Positions 33,205 to 40,619 of a stretch of DNA of 64,000 bases are shown here, piece by piece. The stretch spans positions 139,182 to 203,181 of the forward strand of contig NZ_FNVU01000014.1 of NCBI RefSeq assembly GCF_900107965.1, in the 5' to 3' direction. The stretch is from Actinacidiphila yanglinensis. GTDB taxonomy: Bacteria; Actinomycetota; Actinomycetes; Streptomycetales; Streptomycetaceae. The notes beneath the pieces were generated by a model, which saw only the letters and a program-made list of their open reading frames with translations, did not search any database and was not told the origin of the DNA. Positions within the stretch are counted from its first letter, which is position 1. Every line of letters starts with the position of its first letter. The translations under genes and the position numbers were made by a program.

Positions 33205-34815
33205 ATGCCGTCGTACCTGTCGCCGGGCGTCTACGTGGAGGAAGTGGCCAGCGGCTCACGCCCGATCGAGGGGGTGGGCACCTCCGTGGCCGCCTTCGTC
33301 GGCCTGGCACCCACCGGTCCACTCAACGAGCCGACGCTGGTGACCAACTGGACGCAGTACGTCGCGTCCTTCGGTGAGTTCACCGACGGCTACTTCCTGG
33401 CGCACTCGGTCTACGGCTTCTTCAACAACGGCGGTTCGGCCGCGTACGTCGTCCGCGTGGGCGGCGAGCCCGGCGGCGTGCCGGGCCAGGCGTCGGGCGG
33501 AACGGGCCGGCAGCCCGCGGCCGTCGCCGGCGGCTCCGGGGCCGCCGCCCTGCCGCCGGGCGAGGACACCCCGCTCGGCACCTTCAAGGTCGCGGCCCTC
33601 ACCCCCGGCGAGCGCGGCGCGCTGAGCGTCGAGGTCGCGGACGCCGAGGGCGACGGGCCCGCCGACCGCTTCCGGCTGCTCGTCAAGGACGGCGAGAAGA
33701 CCGTCGAGACCTTCGACGTGACGGCGAAGAAGGGCGGCCGCAACTACGTCGTCACCCAGGTCAAGGAACGCTCCAGGCTGATCGTCGTCACCGAGGCCGC
33801 AGCGGCGGGGCAGCTGGCCCGCCCGGAGAACCAGACGGTGGCGCTCGCCGCGCCGTCCGGGGTCCCCGCGACCACCGGCCCGGCGGGTTCCGGCTCCGCG
33901 GAGCAGGCCGGCGTCGGCGAGTACCTGGGCGACAGCGCCGACCGCACCGGCTTCGGCGGCCTGGAGGCCGTGGACGAGATCTCCATGGTCGCCGTCCCCG
34001 ACCTGATGGCCGCCTACCAGCGCGGCGCGATCGACCTGGAGGCCGTCAAGGCCGTCCAGCTCGGCCTGATCGCGCACTGCGAGCTGATGGGCGACCGGCT
34101 GGCGATCATCGACCCGCCGCCCGGTCTGAACGCGCGGGAGATCCGGGTCTGGCGCCAGGAGACATCCAACTACGACTCCAAGTACGCGGCGCTGTACTAC
34201 CCCTGGATCAAGGTCTTCGACCCGGCCGGCGGCCAGACCCGGCTGATCCCGCCGAGCGGCCACATGGCCGGCATCTGGGCCCGCAACGACTCCGAGCGCG
34301 GCGTGCACAAGGCGCCCGCCAACGAGGTGGTGCGCGGCGCGGTCGACCTGGAGCTGCAGATCACCCGGGGCGAGCAGGACCTGCTCAACCCGCTCGGCAT
34401 CAACTGCATCCGCTCCTTCCCCGGCCGCGGCATCCGGGTCTGGGGTGCGCGCACCCTGTCCTCCGACCCGGCCTGGCGCTACCTCAACATCCGCCGGTAC
34501 TTCAACTACCTCGAAGAGTCGATCCTGACCGGCACCCAGTGGGTGGTCTTCGAGCCCAACGACCAGGCGCTGTGGGCCCGGATCCGGCGGAACATCTCCG
34601 CCTTCCTGGTCACCGAGTGGCGCGGCGGCGCCCTGTTCGGCGGCCAGCCGGACGACGCCTACTACGTGAAGTGCGACGCCGAGACCAACCCTCCGGAGTC
34701 GGTCGACCTCGGCCGGGTGATCTGCGAGATCGGCGTCTCCCCGGTGAAGCCGGCCGAGTTCGTGATCTTCCGGCTCGCCCAGTTCTCCAGCGGGGCGGGC
34801 GAGTTGGAGGAGTGA
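33205..34815 (+). CDS. Contractile sheath protein of the CIS
   Basis: A 536-residue phage-tail sheath protein. The N-terminus MPSYLSPGVYVEEVASGSRP is diagnostic of sheath proteins. It is followed by TSVAAFVGLAPTGPLNEPTL, FGEFTDGYFLAHSVYGFFNN and GGSAAYVVRV. Residues about 90-250 are a Gly/Ala-rich and beta-rich insertion domain. The conserved C-terminal half includes VAVPDLMAAYQRGAIDLEAV, YAALYYPWIKVFDPAG, SGHMAGIWARNDSERGVHKA and NIRRYFNYLEESILTGTQWV. It polymerises around the inner tube and contracts to drive it forward. It is the first gene of the structural operon, preceded by GAGGAG. Length fits the eCIS sheath family. Confidence 0.97.
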   Translation: MPSYLSPGVYVEEVASGSRPIEGVGTSVAAFVGLAPTGPLNEPTLVTNWTQYVASFGEFTDGYFLAHSVYGFFNNGGSAAYVVRVGGEPGGVPGQASGGTGRQPAAVAGGSGAAALPPGEDTPLGTFKVAALTPGERGALSVEVADAEGDGPADRFRLLVKDGEKTVETFDVTAKKGGRNYVVTQVKERSRLIVVTEAAAAGQLARPENQTVALAAPSGVPATTGPAGSGSAEQAGVGEYLGDSADRTGFGGLEAVDEISMVAVPDLMAAYQRGAIDLEAVKAVQLGLIAHCELMGDRLAIIDPPPGLNAREIRVWRQETSNYDSKYAALYYPWIKVFDPAGGQTRLIPPSGHMAGIWARNDSERGVHKAPANEVVRGAVDLELQITRGEQDLLNPLGINCIRSFPGRGIRVWGARTLSSDPAWRYLNIRRYFNYLEESILTGTQWVVFEPNDQALWARIRRNISAFLVTEWRGGALFGGQPDDAYYVKCDAETNPPESVDLGRVICEIGVSPVKPAEFVIFRLAQFSSGAGELEE

Positions 34816-34938
34816 CGGCAACCGCGGCCGACCGGCGCCCCGAGCGGCGCCGGTCCCGCGACCGGTCCCTGACCGGTCCCAGCAGCACGACCAGCACGGC
34901 ATGACGTACGAGCAGCGCGACGCGAAGGAACAGCGGGC

Positions 34939-35382
34939 ATGAGTCTCCAGCCAGGTGATGCGCTCACCTCACACAACTTCGGCCTCCAGATCGACGGGGT
35001 GATGGTCGAGTACCTCCAGGAGGTCAACGGCCTGGACATGACGCAGGACGTCATCGAGTTCCAGCAGGTGTCGGCGAACGGGCAGCCGGTCACGAAGAAG
35101 ATGCCCGGCGTGAAGAAGGCGGGCGAGGCGACCGTCGTGCGCGGCATGACGCAGTCCTCCGCGTTCAACGACTGGATCAACGCCTCGGTCCGCGGCGACA
35201 TGGCCTCGGCCCGCAAGAACGCCAGCATCCTGGTGATGGACTACATGAACAACCCGGTCAAGCGGTACCACCTGCGGCAGGCGTGGTGCAGCAAGGTCTC
35301 GGCCAGCACGGTGAAGGCCGGCGAGGCCTCGGCGCTGACCGAGACGGTGACCATCACCTACGAAGAAATGATCATGGAGTAA
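34939..35382 (+). CDS. CIS inner tube protein 1
   Basis: A 147-residue Hcp/T4 gp19-like tube protein of the conserved phage-tail family TIGR02241. Seen features are LTSHNFGLQIDGVMVEYLQE at the start, the central VSANGQPVTKKMPGVKKAGE, MTQSSAFNDWINASVRGDMA, and the closing strand EASALTETVTITYEEMIME. It stacks as hexameric rings to form the rigid inner tube carrying cargo. It follows the sheath gene by 123 bases, a gap containing repeated ACCGGTCCC blocks. Its TAA overlaps the ATG of the next gene. A second tube-type protein is encoded at 39456-39896. Confidence 0.95.
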   Translation: MSLQPGDALTSHNFGLQIDGVMVEYLQEVNGLDMTQDVIEFQQVSANGQPVTKKMPGVKKAGEATVVRGMTQSSAFNDWINASVRGDMASARKNASILVMDYMNNPVKRYHLRQAWCSKVSASTVKAGEASALTETVTITYEEMIME

Positions 35383-35876
35383 TGCGCCGAGGAACGGCTA
35401 CCCGGTCCGGCGGACCGGCGCCCGACGACACCGCGGCGGCGACGCCGGTGTCGGCCGCGGCGCCGGCGCCGGTGCCGGTCGACCAACCGGCACCCGCGCG
35501 GCGCCAGTTGCGCACCGAGTTCGCGTTCGAGCTGCCCCGCGGCTACGTGGACGAGGCGGGCACCGTGCACCGCGAGGGCGTGATGCGCCTGGCGACCGCC
35601 CGGGACGAGCTGATCCCGCTGCGCGACCTGCGGGTGCAGGAGAACCCGGCGTACCTGTCCGTGGTGCTGCTCGGCCGGGTCATCACCCGGCTCGGGTCGG
35701 TGCCGCACATGCACGACGGCGTGGTGGAGAACATGTTCGCCTCCGACCTCGCCTTCCTGCAGGACTTCTACCGCCAGATCAACGCCGAGGGCCACACCCG
35801 GGCCGGGGTGACCTGTCCGCACTGCGAGCAGCCGTTCGAGGTCGAGCTCGGCGGGAGCCGCCTGGGGGAATCGTGA
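35382..35876 (+). CDS. CIS operon protein with single CPxC motif
   Basis: A 164-residue protein starting at the ATG inside TAATG. The first 45 residues are Ala/Pro/Thr-rich. The folded part begins QLRTEFAFELPRGYVDEAGT and continues GVMRLATARDELIPLRDLRV, YLSVVLLGRVITRLGSVPHM and NMFASDLAFLQDFYRQINAE. It ends with GVTCPHCEQPFEVEL, a lone C-x-x-C resembling half a zinc ribbon. The same type of protein sits between tube and DUF6760 genes in other actinobacterial CIS loci, and tail-assembly chaperones of phages such as T4 gp26/gp51 occupy comparable positions. Chaperone or assembly function is inference. GTGA overlap with the following gene. Confidence 0.8.
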   Translation: MRRGTATRSGGPAPDDTAAATPVSAAAPAPVPVDQPAPARRQLRTEFAFELPRGYVDEAGTVHREGVMRLATARDELIPLRDLRVQENPAYLSVVLLGRVITRLGSVPHMHDGVVENMFASDLAFLQDFYRQINAEGHTRAGVTCPHCEQPFEVELGGSRLGES

Positions 35877-36031
35877 CGTACGCGACCGACCGGGTGCACG
35901 AGGAGATCGCGTACATCGCCTACCACTTCCACTGGAGCCTGGAGGACATCCTGGACCTCGAACACCGCGACCGCCGCCAGTACGCGGAGCAGATCGCCGC
36001 GCTCGTCACGCGTGCCACGGCCGAACGGTGA
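35873..36031 (+). CDS. DUF6760-type small CIS protein
   Basis: A 52-residue protein from GTG at 35873, overlapping the previous stop. The sequence reads MTYATDRVHEEIAYIAYHFH, WSLEDILDLEHRDRRQYAEQ and IAALVTRATAER. It is a compact, charged helical protein with the W-x-L-E-D-I-L-x-L-E-H-R-x-R pattern seen in small proteins of eCIS and phage operons. In phage tails a short frame after the assembly chaperone often helps to load the tape measure; a similar role is possible here. It is easily missed by length cut-offs. Confidence 0.8.
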   Translation: MTYATDRVHEEIAYIAYHFHWSLEDILDLEHRDRRQYAEQIAALVTRATAER

Positions 36032-36049
36032 GAGGGCGGGCTGGGGACC

Positions 36050-39000
36050 ATGGGAATCCTTGACCGCTGGGGCCGGCGGGACCGGTCCCGCGCCACCACG
36101 GCGCCGGGCGGCGCGGAGCGTGCCGCCACGGCGCCCGATGCCGTGCCCGGCGCGGCACCCGCCGGCAACGGGACGGCCACCGCACGCCCGGCCGGGCCGC
36201 CCGGATGGTCCGCGCTGCCCCCGATCCAGCGGGCGAGCGCGCACCCGTCCCGGCACACCGTCGCGTCCGCGGACTTCGGCGGCACGCTGTCGGCCTGGCA
36301 GAACCCCTCCTTCAGCGGGCAGTTGGCGCACGTCGTCCTCGACGACGCGCCCACCGGACTGATCAGGGACGTCCTGACCCCCGCACCGCCCGCCGCCACC
36401 GAACAGGGCCGGCCGCCGGTCGCGCTGCCGGTCGCCGTGGTCGGCCCCCGCGACGCGGGCGACGCCCCGGCGCAGGCGGCTTCCGGTGCCGTGGTGCAGC
36501 GGGCGGTGTCCGCCGCCCAGGCGGCCGGCCCCAAGGTGGTGCCGCTGGTGCCCGCACCCGTGCCGCCCACCGCGCTGACCAGGGCCCCGGCCCCGCCGGT
36601 GGCCCGGCGCGCGCTTCCCGCCGTCTCGCCCGCGCCCGCGGGCGCCACCCGCGGCGGTCCCGAGGAGGGACCGGGCGGCGGATCGGGCGGGAGCGAAGGA
36701 CCATCGAGCGGCCCCGGCGGACCGGGTGGGTCGGGTGGCCCCGGTGGCGGCACGCCGTCCGGGCCGGCGCCCGCGCCTTCGGCCGCGCCGCGGAGCAGTG
36801 CGCCCGGCGGCAACCCCCCGGCCCGCACGGCTCCTCCCGCGACTCCTGCTTCCGGCTCCGGACCGGCCGGTCCACCTTCCCTTCCGGTGGCCCCGGTTCA
36901 GCGGCGGACCGCACCGGCATCCGGCAGCGGCAACCGCCGGGCCGGCCTCGGTGCACCGACGCAGGGCCCGGACCGCGGCCGACCCGCCCCGGTACAGCGG
37001 CAGGTGGGCGGCAGCGCCCCGGTGAGTCCGGCGCCCGCGCGTACTCCCCTTCCGCCGGCCTCTGTCGGGCCTTCGGCCGCGCGGTCCGGCGGGCAACCGG
37101 GCGGCCTCGGCTCTCCCGCGTCCGCGTCCCTGCCGCCCGCAGGATCTCCCGCTGCTCCGGCCGCTCCCGCGGTGCCCGGAGCGACCGCGGTGCCAGGGAC
37201 GTCACCCGGGCAACCCGCTGCCGTCCAGCGCCGGACCTCCACCGGAACGAGCGGAACGGCGGGAACGGCAGGGTCCGTGGGAAGGAGCCGGGACGCCGGG
37301 ACGTCCGCGCCCGCGGCATCCTCCCCGACCCCCTCCGCGACCACGGCATCGGCGTCGGCCCCCGCCTCGTCCTCCGCTCCCCTGGGCCCTGTTCGGCCCG
37401 GTGGCTCCGCCACGTCCGGCCCCTCGGCGGCGTCCGGCGGCGCCTCCACCCGTCCCCCGGAGAACGTCCAGCGCCGGGCCTCGGCCGGAACGGATCGCGC
37501 GAACGCGGCGACCCCGCCGCGCCCCGGTCCCGCCGCCGCCCAGCCGCCCGCTTCCCCGCAGCCCGCCGCCCGGCCGCCACGTCAACGGCCGCTGCTGGGC
37601 GCGCCGCTGTCCGCGCCGCCGTCCGGTACGGTGCCCCTCACCGGGCGCGCGGTCTCCCCCGCCACCGTGCAGAGGTCCCGCGGGGAACGCCCGTCCGTGC
37701 TCCCCGTCACCGAGCCGGCCGCGCCGGCGACCAGCACCGCTCCGGCGCCCAACGCTCCGAGCAGCGGGGGAAACACGACGTCGGCCCGGACGAGCCCCGC
37801 CACGCTCTCCCCGCCGCTCACCGGCTCGTACCCGGCCCCGGGCCCGCGCCCCTCGGCGGGCCCCGCATCCGCGGTACCGAACGCACCGGCCGTGCAGGCC
37901 GCCCCGGCGGTGAACCGGTCCACCGGCACCGGCACGTCGCCCGCCGCCGTACCCCCGGCCGGAACGGCGCCCACGCCGCCCACGGCCGCGCTCCCGCCCG
38001 TGTCCCCGGCCGCGAACCCGCCCTCACCCGGCAGCAGTCCGGCGAGCGGCTCCTCCCGGCCCGCACCCGGCGACACCGCGCCCGCCGCGCCGCCCGCACC
38101 CCCGGTGGTGGCCCAGCGCTCGGCGACCGTCGCCGCCACCTCCGTACCGGCCGTCGCGAGGGCCGCGTTCGTCCAGCGCGCGCCGAGCACCGGCGGCACC
38201 GCCCGACCGGTGCTCGCCACGGCCGCCCGCCCGCTGGCGTCCGCGCGGCCGGTGACCACGGCCCTGCGCCCGGTGGCAGCCGCGAGCGCGCCGCAGCCGT
38301 CCGTACCGGCGGCGGTGCCGCTGCGCCCGGCCGGGCCGGCGGGCACGACCGCCGCGCCGGCGCAGTCCGCGCCCCACCAGCCGCTCGGCCAGGCCCCTTT
38401 GACCGCACGGCCTGCACGGCCCGTACCCCCCGTACCGGCCGCGCCCCCCGTGCCCGCCGCCCCGCAGGCGGCCTCGCTCCCGACCGCGCCCGCCGTCCAG
38501 CGCCGTACCGCCACCCCCCAGGGGCCGGCGGCCGTACGCCCGGTCCGCGTGCCGGGCGCCGTGCGCGGGAACGGACCGGCGCCCGTCCAGCGTGCGGTGG
38601 CCGCGCCGGTGCCGCCGCAGGCCGCACTCCACGCACCGCTTCCCGTCCCCGTTCCGGCTCCTGCTCCGTCCCTGTCCCCGGCCCCGATTCCGGCTCCGGC
38701 CATGCGGCCCGGCGACGCCGGACCGGTGCGGCTCGGGCCCGACAACCTGGCCCTGAGCGGTGTCGCCGAGGCGTTCCCGGCCGTGCAGCGCGCGACGGCG
38801 CCACCGGCGACCGGCCCACGGCTGCCCGTCCAGCGCGCCGTGGCCGCACCCGCGGCACGCGGTGCGGCCGCGCCACCCGCCGCCGCCTCAGCCGGAACCC
38901 CCGCAGGAGCCGCACCCGTGCCGCTCATGCCGGTACGCACCGCGTCCGCCGCGGAGTTGCCGGTGCAGCGTGCACCCTCCACCCCGTCGCTCGGCTCGAA

Positions 39001-39331
39001 GCTGATGAAGCACGTGACCCCGCAGCGTCCCGCCGAGCCGCGGTTCACCTCGGTGACGGTGGGCCGCGACGGGGCCGCCGCCGGGCACGGCCGCAGCGGC
39101 GGCGGGAGAGCGGCCGCGCCGCCACCCGCGAACGACGCGCCGCCCCCGTACAGCCTGCACGACCCCCGGAGCGGCCCGCCGGCCGGCGGCGCGTTCGACG
39201 CACGTACCCTGTCCGACGGCCAGGTCGACGAGTTGACGCACCGCCTGATCGGCCCGCTGACCCGGCTGCTGCGGACCGAACTGCGGCTGGACCGGGAACG
39301 GATCGGCAGGTTGCGTGACTCCCGCCGCTGA
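36050..39331 (+). CDS. 1093-residue Pro/Ala-rich disordered CIS protein with multiple V-Q-R motifs
   Basis: Starts MGILDRWGRRDRSRATTAPG. Almost the whole protein is low-complexity Pro, Ala, Ser, Gly and Thr. At irregular spacing there are about fourteen motifs of the form (V/I/A)-Q-R, usually followed by R or A and then T, A or S (PVQRRTA, NVQRRAS, FVQRAPS, PVQRAVA); genomic examples lie at 36494, 36896, 37223, 37466, 38494, 38584, 38827 and 38960. A folded patch near residues 80-110 reads DFGGTLSAWQNPSFSGQLAH. The last 40 residues are a charged helix (QVDELTHRLIGPLTRLLRTE, LRLDRERIGRLRDSRR) that I believe recurs in eCIS proteins. It lies where tape-measure genes often lie. A length-setting, scaffold or cargo-docking role is inference. 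Confidence 0.8.
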   Translation: MGILDRWGRRDRSRATTAPGGAERAATAPDAVPGAAPAGNGTATARPAGPPGWSALPPIQRASAHPSRHTVASADFGGTLSAWQNPSFSGQLAHVVLDDAPTGLIRDVLTPAPPAATEQGRPPVALPVAVVGPRDAGDAPAQAASGAVVQRAVSAAQAAGPKVVPLVPAPVPPTALTRAPAPPVARRALPAVSPAPAGATRGGPEEGPGGGSGGSEGPSSGPGGPGGSGGPGGGTPSGPAPAPSAAPRSSAPGGNPPARTAPPATPASGSGPAGPPSLPVAPVQRRTAPASGSGNRRAGLGAPTQGPDRGRPAPVQRQVGGSAPVSPAPARTPLPPASVGPSAARSGGQPGGLGSPASASLPPAGSPAAPAAPAVPGATAVPGTSPGQPAAVQRRTSTGTSGTAGTAGSVGRSRDAGTSAPAASSPTPSATTASASAPASSSAPLGPVRPGGSATSGPSAASGGASTRPPENVQRRASAGTDRANAATPPRPGPAAAQPPASPQPAARPPRQRPLLGAPLSAPPSGTVPLTGRAVSPATVQRSRGERPSVLPVTEPAAPATSTAPAPNAPSSGGNTTSARTSPATLSPPLTGSYPAPGPRPSAGPASAVPNAPAVQAAPAVNRSTGTGTSPAAVPPAGTAPTPPTAALPPVSPAANPPSPGSSPASGSSRPAPGDTAPAAPPAPPVVAQRSATVAATSVPAVARAAFVQRAPSTGGTARPVLATAARPLASARPVTTALRPVAAASAPQPSVPAAVPLRPAGPAGTTAAPAQSAPHQPLGQAPLTARPARPVPPVPAAPPVPAAPQAASLPTAPAVQRRTATPQGPAAVRPVRVPGAVRGNGPAPVQRAVAAPVPPQAALHAPLPVPVPAPAPSLSPAPIPAPAMRPGDAGPVRLGPDNLALSGVAEAFPAVQRATAPPATGPRLPVQRAVAAPAARGAAAPPAAASAGTPAGAAPVPLMPVRTASAAELPVQRAPSTPSLGSKLMKHVTPQRPAEPRFTSVTVGRDGAAAGHGRSGGGRAAAPPPANDAPPPYSLHDPRSGPPAGGAFDARTLSDGQVDELTHRLIGPLTRLLRTELRLDRERIGRLRDSRR

Positions 39332-39455
39332 CCACGCGCCCGGCGCCCGGCACCGGCCGGGGCCGCCGGCCCCGCCCGGGCCCGCGCACCCCGCGACCGC
39401 GGCGCCCCCCGGCCCTCCCGGCCGACCCGACTCGCCCGCAGAAAGGCAGTGACCG

Positions 39456-39896
39456 ATGGCCAGCGGACTCGACCCCGGCTCCACCATCTTCTTCAACCTG
39501 ACCATCGACGGCGAGAACCTGGGCGTGTTCAACGGCTGCGAGGGGCTGGGCTCCTCGGTCGAGGTGCACCAGCACCAGGAGGGCGGCAACAACGGGTTCG
39601 TGTGGCAGCTGCCGTCCCGCGTGACCTTCTCGAACATCACGCTGACCCGGCCGCTCACTCCCGAGACCTCGAAGGTGGCGGCCTGGATCACGTCCGTCAC
39701 CACCAAGGTGGTCCGGCCCACCGCCCAGATCAGCGCGCTGCGCGCGGACGGCTCGCTGGTCGCGCGGTGGGGGCTGATCGACGTGCTGCCGGTCAACTGG
39801 CGCGGCCCGTCGCTCGATCCGAACAGCCCGGCGGTGGCCACCGAGGTGCTGGAGATCGCCCACCACGGCTTCGTGGCGGACGCGGGGGACGCGTAG
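39456..39896 (+). CDS. CIS inner tube protein 2 (tube/baseplate adaptor)
   Basis: A 146-residue tube-fold protein of the same family as 34939-35382 but diverged: ASGLDPGSTIFFNLTIDGEN, NGCEGLGSSVEVHQHQEGGN, WQLPSRVTFSNITLTRPLTP and TSVTTKVVRPTAQISAL. In Photorhabdus and Serratia systems the second tube-like protein (Pvc5/Afp5 type) forms the adaptor ring between tube and spike, and that role is inferred here because it directly precedes the LysM hub and VgrG genes. The next gene begins at the base after its stop. Start ATG follows AAAGGCAG. Confidence 0.93.
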   Translation: MASGLDPGSTIFFNLTIDGENLGVFNGCEGLGSSVEVHQHQEGGNNGFVWQLPSRVTFSNITLTRPLTPETSKVAAWITSVTTKVVRPTAQISALRADGSLVARWGLIDVLPVNWRGPSLDPNSPAVATEVLEIAHHGFVADAGDA

Positions 39897-40619
39897 ATGT
39901 CCATCATGAGCGGCGCGGGCAAGAGCCTGGTGCGGGCCTCGCTCGCCATCCACCAGCCGCCGATCGGCTACAGCACCACGCCCGGCGCGCTGATCAGGAA
40001 CTTCGAGTTCGACTTCAACCCCTCCGAACTCTCGCTGAGCCGCCGCGCCGAGTGGAAGACCACCCCGACCGCCGCCGTACGGGACGGCGCCCTGCCGGAG
40101 TTCATGGGTCCCGAGCCGCGGGAGCTGTCGGTCGAGGTCTTCCTCGACCGCTCCGACGACCCGGACAGCAACGACGTGCGCAAGAACGTCGAGGCGCTCT
40201 TCTCCTGCTGCGAGGTGACCACCGCGAGCATCGAGGCGAAGCAGCCCTCCACGCCCTGGGTGGTCTTCCAGTGGGGGTCGTTCTCCACCGCCCGCTTCAC
40301 CGCCTACGTCAGCGCGGTGGAGGCGTCGTACACCCTCTTCGGCACCACCGGCGTGCCGATCCGGGCCACCTGCCGGCTGAGCCTGAACGAGATCCCGAGC
40401 AAGACCCCCGGCCAGAACCCCACGTCCGGCGCGCTCACCGCCCGCCGGGTGCACCGGGTGGTCGCGGGCGACTCGCTGCAGTTCCTGGCCTGGCGGGAGT
40501 ACGGCGACGCCACCGCCTGGCGGACCATCGCCGAGACCAACGGCATCGACGACCCCTCGCGGCTGAACCCGGGCACCGAACTCATCCTGCCCGCGGCCGA
40601 GGAGGTCGGCCTGCAATGA
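39897..40619 (+). CDS. LysM-containing CIS hub protein (Pvc7-like)
   Basis: A 240-residue protein. Residues 20-180 are a beta-rich domain (FEFDFNPSELSLSRRAEWKT, GPEPRELSVEVFLDRSDDPD, FSTARFTAYVSAVEASYTLF), matching the T4 gp53-like/Pvc7 family. Residues about 184-232 form a LysM module (HRVVAGDSLQFLAWREYGDA, TAWRTIAETNGIDDPSRLNP). In phage and eCIS baseplates this subunit clamps the spike and hub, and its LysM serves as a structural tether rather than a cell-wall enzyme. The stop overlaps the ATG of the VgrG-like gene (ATGA). Confidence 0.93.
   Translation: MSIMSGAGKSLVRASLAIHQPPIGYSTTPGALIRNFEFDFNPSELSLSRRAEWKTTPTAAVRDGALPEFMGPEPRELSVEVFLDRSDDPDSNDVRKNVEALFSCCEVTTASIEAKQPSTPWVVFQWGSFSTARFTAYVSAVEASYTLFGTTGVPIRATCRLSLNEIPSKTPGQNPTSGALTARRVHRVVAGDSLQFLAWREYGDATAWRTIAETNGIDDPSRLNPGTELILPAAEEVGLQ

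Noticed and set aside
36205..39318. A 1037-codon second frame on the plus strand inside the Pro/Ala-rich CIS gene
   Set aside because: It is Arg-rich shadow coding without a ribosome-binding site or domain. The kept frame has MGILDRW, the VQR motifs and a plausible C-terminal helix.
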